Translations under genes and position numbers: made by a program | In this document: piece by piece, positions 1 to 7,938 of the stretch | Numbering within the stretch: position 1 is the first letter of the stretch | Layout of the letters: each line of letters begins with the position of its first letter | Assembly (NCBI RefSeq): GCF_016909015.1 | Contig: NZ_JAFBFA010000030.1 | Span: 7,651 to 71,650 of the forward strand | DNA length: 64,000 bases | From: Gracilibacillus alcaliphilus | Lineage (GTDB): Bacteria; Bacillota; Bacilli; Bacillales; Amphibacillaceae | Direction of reading: 5' to 3' | The notes under the pieces: generated by a model | Seen by the model: the letters and a program-made list of their open reading frames with translations, nothing else | Databases searched by the model: none | What the model was told of the DNA's origin: nothing

Positions 1-250
1 TGCCAAGCCCCATCGCGATCATAATGACTGCCATTGCACCAAGTGCTGGTACTGTTTGGATGATACTGCCAATCGCTAAGACCCAGCTGCTTAATTTACC
101 GTATTTTGCAATCAGAATTCCTAAAGGGATGGAAAAAATGGCTGAAAATAACACACCATAAGCAGCCATTAAAAAATGCCGATAAAATTGTTCCCATATA
201 TAGCCACTATTCTGACTGACATAGAATATGAATTGCTCCACTGTTTCCAT
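1..250 (-). CDS. opuCD: Osmoprotectant ABC transporter permease, OpuCD-like (partial)
   Basis: Inner-membrane permease subunit of a glycine betaine/carnitine/choline ABC importer. Only the first 83 codons are in the window; the 3' part lies beyond position 1. The translation starts METVEQFIFYVSQNSGYIWE and contains two hydrophobic stretches followed by IIQTVPALGAMAVIM, which matches the OpuCB/OpuCD permease pattern and the IGILQTIPSLAILAFF segment of the neighbouring permease. The ATG at 248-250 overlaps the opuCC stop codon (TAATG), so it is translationally coupled as the fourth gene of opuCA-CB-CC-CD. Family assignment is firm; substrate is inferred from operon type. Confidence 0.85.
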   Translation of the reverse strand, partial: METVEQFIFYVSQNSGYIWEQFYRHFLMAAYGVLFSAIFSIPLGILIAKYGKLSSWVLAIGSIIQTVPALGAMAVIMIAMGLG

Positions 251-1179
251 TACTCATCCCCCATTTCTGCGTCCTCAAAATAATTATGTTCTTCCAAGAA
301 TTCTTGAGCTACGCTTCTAGGATTCATTAATTTAACATCGGCATTATAATTAAGTTCTTGCATTTGTTCGGTTGAAATTTGATTATGCAGACGATCCATA
401 ATATCCTGGATTTCCGGATACTCCTCTAAGATTTCATTTGTTACTACAGGTGATGCATCATACGGTGGAAAAAAGTTCCTATCATCTTCTAGCACTTTCA
501 AATCAAATTCCTTAATCCGTCCGTCAGAAGAATAAGCTAGCACAACATCCATGCTGCCTGTTGCTGCTGCTTCATATACTAATCCAATATCCATTGGATA
601 TACTTTTCCAAAAGCAAAGTACATCTTTTGAAACCCGTCATATCCATCACCTTTTCGGTTTATCCATGAATTATCTACACCAAATGTTAAATCATCACTG
701 TATGGTTCTAAATCAGATACCGTATCTATACCATGCTCATCAGCAAATTCTTGTGTAACAGCTACAGTATAAGTGTTATCAAACCCATAGGTAGGTCCCC
801 ATGTTTGATTAAATTGATCTTGAAACTCTCTCTCCACAATTTCTAAAGCTTCTTCTGGATCTGTAATTGGATCCATTCCCAGTGCACCAGATAAGTCTGT
901 ACCTGTATATCGGGTTGACGTTATATCCAAATCACCGCGAAGCATACCTTGATGTTGTACAATCGATGATCCTAAATGAGAGACTATATCTGTTTGTGCA
1001 TCGGTTTCTCTTTCAATCATAATCGCCAGCATTTCTGCCAAAATTTCAGTTTCGGATGTTACTGCTGATCCGATTTTAATCGTGTCACTCGACGTACTTG
1101 CAAGACCAGGTAATGAACACCCTGCCAGCATTATTAATAATATAGTCATAAGTGTGCCTTTATATATTCTGTCTTTCAC
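250..1179 (-). CDS. opuCC: Osmoprotectant-binding lipoprotein, OpuCC-like
   Basis: Extracytoplasmic substrate-binding lipoprotein that delivers compatible solutes (glycine betaine, choline or carnitine type) to the OpuC permeases. The N-terminus has a signal peptide ending in the lipobox LAGC (around residues 18-21), so the mature protein should be anchored by a diacylglycerol-cysteine. The body matches the OpuAC/ProX-type binding fold, with the typical segments IKIGSAVTSETEILAEM near the start and MNPRSVAQEFLEEHNYF at the end. I chose the GTG at 1177-1179 because a GGAGGTG ribosome site lies 6 bases upstream; a TTG at 1194 would precede that site. It is the third gene of the operon, 16 bases after opuCB and overlapping opuCD. 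Confidence 0.9.
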   Translation of the reverse strand: MKDRIYKGTLMTILLIMLAGCSLPGLASTSSDTIKIGSAVTSETEILAEMLAIMIERETDAQTDIVSHLGSSIVQHQGMLRGDLDITSTRYTGTDLSGALGMDPITDPEEALEIVEREFQDQFNQTWGPTYGFDNTYTVAVTQEFADEHGIDTVSDLEPYSDDLTFGVDNSWINRKGDGYDGFQKMYFAFGKVYPMDIGLVYEAAATGSMDVVLAYSSDGRIKEFDLKVLEDDRNFFPPYDASPVVTNEILEEYPEIQDIMDRLHNQISTEQMQELNYNADVKLMNPRSVAQEFLEEHNYFEDAEMGDE

Positions 1180-1195
1180 CGTGTACACCTCCAAT

Positions 1196-1840
1196 TTAAA
1201 CGGCGTTATAAGAATCCTTTAGTCCTTCTGGCGTTAATTTATTTTCCACCACTGCTAACGAACGATCTGCGATTACAGCCAAAATAGTAGCTGGTACTGT
1301 CCCTGCCACAATCAAAGCAGGCTGATACAGGTTTAAGCCATCAAAAATAAAATCACCTAAACCGCCTCCCCCGATAAAGGAAGCCAATGTGGCCCAGCCA
1401 ATTAAATACACAGTTGATAACCGAATACCAGCCATAATAACCGGAAGTGATAAAGGCAATTCCATTTTGATTATCGACTGCCAGTCATTCATTCCCATGC
1501 CTTTTCCTGCTTCAATCACACTATCATTGACCCCTTGTACACCAATATACGTATTTCTTAGGATCGGTAAGAGGGAATAAAAGAAAAGTGCAACTATGGC
1601 TGGCAGTTTACCAACACCCAGAATGGGGATAAAAAACGCAAGAATTGCTAAACTCGGAATCGTCTGTAAAATGCCGATAAAAGATATAAAACGACCTGCA
1701 AATTTAGGCACTCTGGACAAAAGGATACCTAATGGCACTGCGACAATAACTCCCAAAATTATTGCTGCCAGCGAAATATAAAAATGTTCCCATGTTTTGA
1801 CCAATAAATCGTTCCAATTCGCTGAAAGAAATTCTAACAC
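1196..1840 (-). CDS. opuCB: Osmoprotectant ABC transporter permease, OpuCB-like
   Basis: Membrane-spanning subunit of the OpuC-type importer. The 214-residue product has about five hydrophobic segments and the permease coupling loop EAGKGMGMNDWQSIIKMELP near residues 110-130, which contacts the ATPase. Start is GTG at 1838-1840 with GGAGGT 8 bases upstream. It lies 13 bases downstream of opuCA and directly upstream of opuCC, so it is part of one transcription unit. Length is typical for OpuCB/OpuBB. OpuB and OpuC systems are close paralogs, so substrate range (broad versus choline-only) cannot be read from the sequence. Confidence 0.9.
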   Translation of the reverse strand: MLEFLSANWNDLLVKTWEHFYISLAAIILGVIVAVPLGILLSRVPKFAGRFISFIGILQTIPSLAILAFFIPILGVGKLPAIVALFFYSLLPILRNTYIGVQGVNDSVIEAGKGMGMNDWQSIIKMELPLSLPVIMAGIRLSTVYLIGWATLASFIGGGGLGDFIFDGLNLYQPALIVAGTVPATILAVIADRSLAVVENKLTPEGLKDSYNAV

Positions 1841-1853
1841 GATCCTGCACCTC

Positions 1854-3008
1854 CTATTCCATCACTCTACTATTTTCTTCCATTTCTGTTCCGTCACCCC
1901 AAATGGTATCGTACACTAAGTTTGCTAAGGTAGCTCGTGTCACGATGCCCTTAAGGTGTTTATGATCATCCACTACTGGTACATATTTCATGCCACGACG
2001 GAGTATTTTGTGTACTGTTTCACGAAGCAAACTGTCCTCTGCTACGGAAAATACATTGGTCTCCATCAATTCGTCTACAATTGTCACTTTCTTATGATTT
2101 AAATTAACCATTTCAATATCAAAAAAACCTTTTAATACGTTATCTTCATCTACCACTAATAAGGAATCTACCCTGCGATCACGCATTAAGGATACCGCCT
2201 CTTTTAATGGTGTAGCAGTCTGTACTGTTACAGGACTTGTTGACATTATTTGTTTAACGGTCGTTACATCCGGTTTACCTTGAATTAGTCGCTCACGTCC
2301 AAGGAATTCTTCAACAAACTCATTGGCTGGATTTCTCAATATTTCATCAGGTGTATCTGCCTGAACAATCTCACCACTGCGCATAATCACTATCTTATCA
2401 GCTAGTTTAAGAGCTTCATCCATATCATGTGTAACAAAAATAATCGTCTTGTCCAATTCCCTTTGTAATTTCTTAAATTCTTCTTGTAAGGAATCTCGAG
2501 TAATTGGGTCTAAGGCGCCAAACGGCTCGTCCATAAGAATTAACGGCGGATTGACTGCCAATGCACGTAACACGCCAATACGCTGCTGCTGACCACCACT
2601 TAGTTCATGCGGATAACGATCTAAATACTCTTCTGGCATATCAACCAGCTTCAATAGTTCATGAGCTCGTCTATCCTTTTTCTCTTCCGGCCACTTCAAT
2701 AAGGTGCCGACAAGAACAATATTTTCTTTAATTGTCATATGGGGCATTAACCCAATTTGCTGAATGACATAGCCAATTGATCGACGTAATTGAACAGGAT
2801 CTTGATTTGTAATATCCTTGCCATCGACAAGAATAGTTCCTTCCGTTACGTCAATTAGCCGATTAATCATTTTCATGGTGGTTGTTTTCCCACATCCACT
2901 CGGACCAATAAAACAAACAAACTCTCCTTTGTTAATTTTTAAGTTTAAATCTTTAACAGCAACTGTTCCATCTGCGTATTTCTTATAAACATGTTTAAAC
3001 TCCAACAA
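1854..3008 (-). CDS. opuCA: Osmoprotectant ABC transporter ATP-binding protein, OpuCA-like
   Basis: ATPase that powers the OpuC importer. In order: Walker A GPSGCGKTT (about residues 36-44), signature LSGGQQQR (about 136-143), Walker B ILMDEPFGAL (about 155-165), then two tandem CBS domains (about 250-370) that in this family sense ionic strength or nucleotides and gate transport. Length 384 is normal. The start is a TTG at 3006-3008, supported by GGAGGTG 6 bases upstream; no ATG or GTG fits. First gene of the operon; a long perfect palindrome at 3112-3149 lies in its promoter region. Confidence 0.93.
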   Translation of the reverse strand: MLEFKHVYKKYADGTVAVKDLNLKINKGEFVCFIGPSGCGKTTTMKMINRLIDVTEGTILVDGKDITNQDPVQLRRSIGYVIQQIGLMPHMTIKENIVLVGTLLKWPEEKKDRRAHELLKLVDMPEEYLDRYPHELSGGQQQRIGVLRALAVNPPLILMDEPFGALDPITRDSLQEEFKKLQRELDKTIIFVTHDMDEALKLADKIVIMRSGEIVQADTPDEILRNPANEFVEEFLGRERLIQGKPDVTTVKQIMSTSPVTVQTATPLKEAVSLMRDRRVDSLLVVDEDNVLKGFFDIEMVNLNHKKVTIVDELMETNVFSVAEDSLLRETVHKILRRGMKYVPVVDDHKHLKGIVTRATLANLVYDTIWGDGTEMEENSRVME

Positions 3009-3111
3009 TGTTTACACCTCCATAATTTGCCTCGTACTGCTTTTTTCTATATCTTCTTTATTTTATAAAATAAACAAAAAAGATGAAAACAGCATATAAC
3101 TTTATATAATG

Positions 3112-3149
3112 TGTAAAATCCGTACAATTTATATTGTACGGATTTTACA
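3112..3149. promoter_or_regulatory. Perfect 17-bp inverted repeat upstream of opuCA
   Basis: Arms TGTAAAATCCGTACAAT and ATTGTACGGATTTTACA are exact complements around a 4-base centre (TTAT). It begins about 100 bases upstream of the opuCA start. No poly-T tract follows on the opuC strand and a possible -35/-10 pair overlaps it, so I read it as an operator rather than a terminator. In B. subtilis, opuC-type operons are repressed by GbsR/OpcR (MarR-like) proteins; that this is such a site is inference. Confidence 0.6.
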
Positions 3150-3281
3150 AACTGTTAATCATTTATTTCCTTCCAATTACAGCTCTTTTTGACCAGTATT
3201 ATTGCTTTTTGTTAGTTTATTATTCCATATATACCAGATTATTAATCACATTCCATTAAATACTCCTAACATTTACCCAAT

Positions 3282-3566
3282 TTATGGGAGGAGCATATTA
3301 TCGGTATGCTGTGCATTGGCTGGGAATGTTTGGCCATTTTTCTTCACCAGGATGACATCTTGACCAATCCTAATTATTTGATTCCAAGGGATAATTACTT
3401 CACGGGATTCTCCGAACATGCCAAGTGTCTTTGTCTTCGTAGCAATCACCAGGTTAGTGATCTTCCCAACGTCTACATCAATTTCTATGTCTGTAACATG
3501 TCCTACCCGAGTACCATCTTCAATAAAGACAATGTCCTTCATTTGCAGCGCCGTAAGCGTGATCAA
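3282..3566 (-). CDS. ylmC: PRC-barrel sporulation-associated protein, YlmC/YmxH family
   Basis: Small protein of about 94 residues with a single PRC-barrel-like domain: MKDIVFIEDGTRVGHVTDIE, then a GKITNLVIATK strand, then VIIPWNQIIRIGQDVILV. This pattern is typical of the YlmC/YmxH family of sporulating Firmicutes; the molecular role is not established. I chose TTG at 3564-3566 because GGGGAGGTG lies about 6 bases upstream; the upstream GTG at 3575 is part of that ribosome site. It follows sigG as in B. subtilis, after about 400 bases that hold a terminator and a dispersed repeat. The downstream ylmDE-sepF genes are not found here; opuC follows instead. Confidence 0.8.
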   Translation of the reverse strand: MITLTALQMKDIVFIEDGTRVGHVTDIEIDVDVGKITNLVIATKTKTLGMFGESREVIIPWNQIIRIGQDVILVKKNGQTFPANAQHTDNMLLP

Positions 3567-3734
3567 AACAAGCACCTCCCCTTATTATTAAATATATGTA
3601 ATCTGTTGTGATTTATGGTTGTTTCTCGACGAGATTTTTAATTATTCACTCCAATCATTAGAAAAAACAGAAGCAAAACGTAAGCTACATCAAATAATGT
3701 GAAATGGCTATATCCACATTTTGACTTGAAAAGA

Positions 3735-3840
3735 GTGCAAGGCCTCGCTCCGGTCAACCACTTCGCTTTCCACGGGGACGGACAAGGAGGCTGAGCCAAG
3801 CCTGCGGAAAGCGCAGCCTATTTCCGAAGCGCTGTCAAGC
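3735..3840. repeat. Dispersed intergenic repeat, CCTGCGGAAAGCG type (copy 1)
   Basis: Non-coding stretch between sigG and ylmC (3567-3946). It is richer in G and C than its surroundings and carries CCTGCGGAAAGCG at 3801-3813 and, inverted, CTTCGCTTTCCACGGGGAC at 3761-3779, so the two halves can pair. The same core occurs at 34606-34620 and, inverted, at 61923-61937. The open frame across it (3708-3893, minus) has no ribosome site and is a by-product of the repeat. Confidence 0.6.
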
Positions 3841-3946
3841 ACAAAAAAACGATCAAAATCATCCATTGAAAAATCTGTCCCTTCACTGCTCATCCTGCTA
3901 TGGATTACTGTTTTTTCATAGGGGGATGGATATAAACTCTGATCTT

Positions 3947-3976
3947 ATAAAAAAAGTGATGTCGCCATCACTTTTT
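3947..3976 (-). terminator. Rho-independent terminator after sigG
   Basis: Stem AAAAAGTGATG/CATCACTTTTT with a 4-base loop, followed on the minus strand by a run of seven T. It overlaps the sigG stop codon and closes the spoIIG-sigG region. Confidence 0.9.
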
Positions 3977-4754
3977 ACTCAAACATCTCTCGATTCATCT
4001 CTTTGATTGCTGCCTTTTCTAAGCGGGAAACTTGTGCTTGAGAAATCCCAATCTCTTCGGCAACCTCCATTTGTGTCTTACCTTGAAAAAAACGCTGGCT
4101 GACAATCATTTTTTCACGATCATTTAAGCGTTTCATGCCCTCTTTGATAGAAATATGGTCCACCCAGTCATCATCCTGAACATTCTCATCACTGACTTGA
4201 TCCATGACATAAATAGGGTCGCCACCATCATTGAAGATCGGTTCAAATAAAGAAACGGGATCCTGTATTGCATCTAGCGCAAAAATAACATCTGTAACCG
4301 GTACGCCTAATTCCTCAGCAATGGCATCAGGGGAAGGATCTTTTGCTGTTTGACTTAATAATTTCTCTCTTGCATGTAATGCCTTGTAAGCCGTATCTCT
4401 TAGTGAACGTGAGACACGTATCGGATTATTATCCCTTAGATAACGTCTAATTTCACCGATAATCATTGGTACGGCATAAGTAGAGAATTTTACATTTTGT
4501 CCTAAATCAAAGTTATCAATGGATTTTAATAACCCAATACAACCTACCTGAAACAGGTCATCACCATATTCTCCACGATTGGAAAAGCGTTGAATAACAC
4601 TTAGAACCAGACGTAAATTCCCATTAACTAATTTTTCTCGTGCAAATGGATCCCCACTTTGCATTTCTCGAAATAGTCGCCGCATTTCTTCATTCTTTAA
4701 AACGGGTAATGTTGCAGTGTCTACCCCACATATTTCAACCTTGTTTCTTTTCAT
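3975..4754 (-). CDS. sigG: RNA polymerase sigma-G factor (late forespore)
   Basis: Sigma factor that directs late forespore transcription. The 259-residue product is the usual length. It begins MKRNKVEICGVDTATLPVLK, a SigG-specific N-terminus, then has region 2 (DDLFQVGCIGLLKSIDNFD, about 65-85; FSTYAVPMIIGEIRRYLRD, about 90-108) and region 4 with the helix-turn-helix KTQMEVAEEIGISQAQVSRL near the end. The ATG at 4752-4754 is preceded by GGGAGGG at 7 bases; an upstream in-frame start at 4787 would put translation across the leader hairpin. It follows sigE, as in B. subtilis, with its own sigma-F-type promoter and a hairpin covering the ribosome site. Confidence 0.97.
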   Translation of the reverse strand: MKRNKVEICGVDTATLPVLKNEEMRRLFREMQSGDPFAREKLVNGNLRLVLSVIQRFSNRGEYGDDLFQVGCIGLLKSIDNFDLGQNVKFSTYAVPMIIGEIRRYLRDNNPIRVSRSLRDTAYKALHAREKLLSQTAKDPSPDAIAEELGVPVTDVIFALDAIQDPVSLFEPIFNDGGDPIYVMDQVSDENVQDDDWVDHISIKEGMKRLNDREKMIVSQRFFQGKTQMEVAEEIGISQAQVSRLEKAAIKEMNREMFE

Positions 4755-4816
4755 ACAAAAACCCTCCCAATTGGAGATCCTTCTCAAAAATCAGTATCAC
4801 CAATCGGAGGGTTTTT
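4755..4816 (-). promoter_or_regulatory. Hairpin sequestering the sigG ribosome-binding site
   Basis: On the minus strand, CCCTCCGATTGG (just upstream of the sigma-F -10) can pair with CCAATTGGGAGGG, which contains the sigG Shine-Dalgarno sequence. This is possible in read-through RNA from sigE. RNA starting at the sigma-F promoter lacks the 5' arm but can still form CTCC-AATTG-GGAG over the same site. Stem pairing is read directly; the translational effect is inference, in line with leader hairpins described for B. subtilis sigG. Confidence 0.65.
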
Positions 4817-4820
4817 ATGC
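4793..4820 (-). promoter_or_regulatory. Sigma-F-type promoter of sigG
   Basis: Minus-strand GCATA (4816-4820), a 14-base spacer, then GGTGATACT (4793-4801). This fits the sigma-F consensus (GYWTA, about 15 bases, GGNNANANT). The predicted start is about 35 bases before the sigG ATG. Forespore expression of sigG under sigma-F is established in B. subtilis. Confidence 0.75.
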
Positions 4821-4845
4821 ATCATCCATCATTTACCACTTGCGT

Positions 4846-5565
4846 TCAAACCATTTTATTAAATTCCTTTTGCAGTCGTTTAATAATCTTTTTTTCCAGC
4901 CTAGATATATAGGACTGGGAAATGCCTAGGAGATCGGCAACATCCTTTTGTGTCATCTCTTTATGACCTACTAATCCAAAGCGCAGTTCCATGATTTGTC
5001 GCTCTCGACCGTTTAATTGTTCTAACGCTTTACGCAATAAACTTTTATCAATATTTTCCTCTAAATCTTTGAAGGTTACATCTTCATCTGTACCTAATAC
5101 ATCTGATAACAACAGTTCATTTCCATCCCAATCCACATTTAGTGGTTCGTCAAACGATACCTCCGTTTTAATTTTGTTATTCTTTCTTAAAAACATCAGT
5201 ATCTCATTCTCAATGCAGCGTGAAGCATAGGTAGCTAACTTGATCTTTTTTTCTGGATTGAAGGTATTAATAGCTTTAATTAAGCCAATCGTTCCAATAC
5301 TGATCAGATCTTCAATATTAATCCCAGTATTCTCAAATTTTTTGGCAATATAGACAACTAGGCGCAAATTACGCTCAATTAACATAGCTCTTGCCGCCTT
5401 ATCTCCGACAGGAAGACGGTTAATTAGTTCAAACTCTTCTTCCTTTGATAGAGGTGGGGGCAATGCCTCGCTGCCTCCAATATAGTAAATTTCATTTACT
5501 TTAAATCCTAATTTTTTGAGAATTTTGATCATAATCATTTTGTGCTTAGGCTTTACTGGAATCAT
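4846..5565 (-). CDS. sigE: RNA polymerase sigma-E factor precursor (early mother cell)
   Basis: Inactive pro-sigma-E, activated by SpoIIGA cleavage after engulfment signalling, then directing mother-cell transcription. 239 residues, the same as in B. subtilis. The pro-sequence is basic and hydrophobic (MIPVKPKHKMIMIKILKKLG), followed by EIYYIGGSEALPPPLSKEEE around the expected cleavage zone. Region 2 has NIEDLISIGTIGLIKAINTF and KLATYASRCIENEILMFLR; region 4 ends with DLLGISQSYISRLEKKIIKR. The ATG at 5563-5565 has GAAGGAG 8 bases upstream; earlier in-frame codons lie before that site. It follows spoIIGA with a 26-base gap. Confidence 0.97.
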   Translation of the reverse strand: MIPVKPKHKMIMIKILKKLGFKVNEIYYIGGSEALPPPLSKEEEFELINRLPVGDKAARAMLIERNLRLVVYIAKKFENTGINIEDLISIGTIGLIKAINTFNPEKKIKLATYASRCIENEILMFLRKNNKIKTEVSFDEPLNVDWDGNELLLSDVLGTDEDVTFKDLEENIDKSLLRKALEQLNGRERQIMELRFGLVGHKEMTQKDVADLLGISQSYISRLEKKIIKRLQKEFNKMV

Positions 5566-5591
5566 GTCATTCGCTCCTTCATTTATTAGTA

Positions 5592-6476
5592 TCACCCGGC
5601 CTGTTGAAACAGTTTAGGGTGTAATAAGCAATGATAGCTGCCATCTGCTACTAAATGTCCAAATTGTATACCAATCAGCACCTTGCTGGTTGTAATTGTC
5701 TGGTTAGGCAACTCTACTTTCAAATAGTCGGGCTTAAAGGCCAGCATCATTTGTTGTTCTCCACTTACACCTTGGTAGGGAATCCATTGAAAGTGTTTCG
5801 CCTGCAGCAAATCTGTCTCTCCAAATGATTGACTAGCTGTCCGCAAGTCATATATCTCTTCCTGATCCATCCATTGGGATAACAGCCCTTCATCAACCAT
5901 GATGACAGGGTGATGGCTCAATGGATCAACTAAGTGATTCCCACTGTCCAGATAGCCTGTTGTACATAGGAGTTTCCCAGACCATTGAATCGTTACCTTA
6001 TAAAAAAATTGTTGCTGAAATTGCTGCATACGATGATGGTCCATTCGATATTTTGTAAAGAAAAAAACGATTGGAAACCCGATTAAAACAAATAATCCAT
6101 GAATATGGTGGGACGCAAGATAAGGCTGCGACGCATGATTTTCTGCTGATAACAGGAAATGAATGGCAATCAAGCCACCACCAATTGCAAACGTCATAAA
6201 ATAAAAACTAAATAATGATTTACCAAAATAGGCCAAATTACGAAATGGAAAGGCAATCCAAATCATAATAAGCGAATAACAAACCTTAATCCATAATGAA
6301 TGAAGGTTTACATCCGGAAAAATAAAGGTAATCGGAACAATCAATGAACCAAATAATCCCGCTAAAAATAAACGGTACCATTTTGTTTCATGTTTAGTCA
6401 CAGATTGCGTTAGTAATAATAGCATCCAATCGAGCAAAAGATTTAATAACCATATGACTTCTACATATATAATCAC
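5592..6476 (-). CDS. spoIIGA: Sporulation sigma-E processing peptidase SpoIIGA
   Basis: Membrane aspartic protease that removes the pro-sequence of sigma-E in the mother cell. From the GTG at 6474-6476 (AAAGAGGG 8 bases upstream) the product is 294 residues and begins VIIYVEVIWLLNLLLDWMLL, matching the family's conserved first helix. About five N-terminal membrane segments (residues 1-150) precede a soluble domain with the catalytic motif YLDSGNHLVDP near residue 180. The protein acts as a dimer activated by SpoIIR in B. subtilis. Upstream in-frame codons to 6539 lack a ribosome site. First gene of the spoIIG operon. Confidence 0.93.
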   Translation of the reverse strand: MIIYVEVIWLLNLLLDWMLLLLTQSVTKHETKWYRLFLAGLFGSLIVPITFIFPDVNLHSLWIKVCYSLIMIWIAFPFRNLAYFGKSLFSFYFMTFAIGGGLIAIHFLLSAENHASQPYLASHHIHGLFVLIGFPIVFFFTKYRMDHHRMQQFQQQFFYKVTIQWSGKLLCTTGYLDSGNHLVDPLSHHPVIMVDEGLLSQWMDQEEIYDLRTASQSFGETDLLQAKHFQWIPYQGVSGEQQMMLAFKPDYLKVELPNQTITTSKVLIGIQFGHLVADGSYHCLLHPKLFQQAG

Positions 6477-6521
6477 GTCATGGTCCCTCTTTATTGTCAT
6501 AATCTTTACAACTTGTCTCAT

Positions 6522-6554
6522 AGTATAAAGTAAAGCCATTTAAAAGTCTGTCAC
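6522..6554 (-). promoter_or_regulatory. spoIIG promoter with long spacer
   Basis: Minus-strand GTGACA (6549-6554) and TATACT (6522-6527) separated by 21 bases, about 45 bases before the spoIIGA start. The B. subtilis spoIIG promoter is known for near-consensus sigma-A hexamers held too far apart, with phosphorylated Spo0A compensating. I could not see a clean pair of Spo0A boxes (TGTCGAA) upstream. Confidence 0.55.
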
Positions 6555-6654
6555 AGTTTGTCTGCAAAAACCAACTAGTTTTTGAATATATAAGAAAAAA
6601 ATGTAGAAAAGAGAAATGAGGTCTATTGACAAAACGAATGAGGGGAAATGTACA

Positions 6655-6692
6655 TGAAAAAACTGCATTCACCATGATAGATGAATGCAGTT
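6655..6692 (-). terminator. Rho-independent terminator after ftsZ
   Basis: Stem AACTGCATTCA/TGAATGCAGTT (6661-6671 and 6682-6692) followed on the minus strand by six T. It ends the ftsAZ transcript before the spoIIG promoter. Confidence 0.9.
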
Positions 6693-6703
6693 GTTTATCA
6701 CTA

Positions 6704-7873
6704 TTATCTTCTTCGATTGCGATTTCTTAAGAAGGTTGGGATATCCAATGGATCCTCTTCTTGTTTCGACCGCAGGTTGGCTTGCGGCTGATAGCTTTCT
6801 TGTTTTTGTTCTGTGTGCGCCTGATTTTGTGCTTGTGTTTGGGTTTGGGATGGTTCTTGTTCCCTTTTTGTCATTTTTTGCAATGATGGCTGCTGTTTTC
6901 TTTGTGTATTGTTCATTTGCGTTTCATCAAAACCAGTTGCAATCACAGTCACCACAATTTCGTCTTTTAAGTCCTCGTTAATAACAGAACCAAAGATAAC
7001 ATTCACTTCTTGGTCTGCCGCAGAGGTGACGATATCAGCTGCTTCTTGTACTTCATACAAGCTTAGATTTGTTCCGCCAGTAATGTTCATTAGTACACCA
7101 TGTGCACCATCAATCGACGTTTCTAATAATGGGGAAGAAACTGCTTTCTTGGCAGCTTCCGTTGCTCTATTCTCACCTGTAGCCACACCAATTCCCATTA
7201 AGGCAGATCCTTTATCCTGCATAATGGTTTTTACATCGGCGAAGTCAACGTTAATTAAACCTGGAGTAGCAATTAAATCGGAGATACCTTGGACACCTTG
7301 ACGCAGTACATTATCTGCTTCTCTAAATGCTTCAAGCATTGGTGTGTTTTTGTCAATGATTTCTAATAAACGATCGTTTGGGATGACAATTAAGGTGTCG
7401 ACTGCTGATTTTAGTCCGTCAATACCAGAAACTGCTTGTGTAGCACGTTTTCTTCCTTCAAAGGTAAACGGTCGAGTTACCACACCAACTGTCAGTGCAC
7501 CAACATCCTTAGCGACTTGTGCAATAACTGGGGCTGCTCCTGTTCCAGTACCGCCGCCCATACCGGCAGTAACAAATACCATATCGGCACCTTTGAGAAT
7601 CTCTTCAATTTGTTCTTTACTTTCTTCAGCTGCCTTCTTACCCACTTCAGGGTTTGCGCCAGCTCCTAAACCTCGTGTTAATTTGGAACCAATCTGCATT
7701 TTCACTTCTGCTTTTGATAGGTTTAATGCCTGTGCATCTGTGTTTACTGCAATAAATTCAACGCCTTGTACGCCATGTTCAATCATTCGATTCACGGCAT
7801 TATTACCGCCACCACCGACACCAATAACTTTTATCGTTGCCAGTTGGTCCATATTTGTGTCAAAGTCTAACAT
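6704..7873 (-). CDS. ftsZ: Cell division protein FtsZ
   Basis: Tubulin-like GTPase that forms the Z-ring and recruits the divisome. 389 residues. The nucleotide-binding glycine loop GGGTGTGAAP lies near residue 105 and GGGGNNAVNRM near residue 20; the catalytic T7 loop NVDFADVKTIM is near 207-217. After residue about 315 comes a Q- and E-rich flexible linker (repeated QTQAQNQ-type sequence), then the C-terminal peptide DIPTFLRNRNRRR that binds FtsA, SepF and ZapA. It follows ftsA after 65 bases and has an AGGAGGAAAT ribosome site. The B. subtilis bpr-type genes that separate ftsZ from spoIIGA there are absent. Confidence 0.98.
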   Translation of the reverse strand: MLDFDTNMDQLATIKVIGVGGGGNNAVNRMIEHGVQGVEFIAVNTDAQALNLSKAEVKMQIGSKLTRGLGAGANPEVGKKAAEESKEQIEEILKGADMVFVTAGMGGGTGTGAAPVIAQVAKDVGALTVGVVTRPFTFEGRKRATQAVSGIDGLKSAVDTLIVIPNDRLLEIIDKNTPMLEAFREADNVLRQGVQGISDLIATPGLINVDFADVKTIMQDKGSALMGIGVATGENRATEAAKKAVSSPLLETSIDGAHGVLMNITGGTNLSLYEVQEAADIVTSAADQEVNVIFGSVINEDLKDEIVVTVIATGFDETQMNNTQRKQQPSLQKMTKREQEPSQTQTQAQNQAHTEQKQESYQPQANLRSKQEEDPLDIPTFLRNRNRRR

Positions 7874-7938
7874 GCTATTTCCTCCTAAAATATACTAGAA
7901 TTATAATCTATCTCTCTGTAGTCTTCTGCACTTATCTA

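Noticed and set aside
3708..3893. 61-codon open frame on the minus strand
   Set aside because: No ribosome site; it runs across a G+C-rich dispersed repeat found elsewhere.
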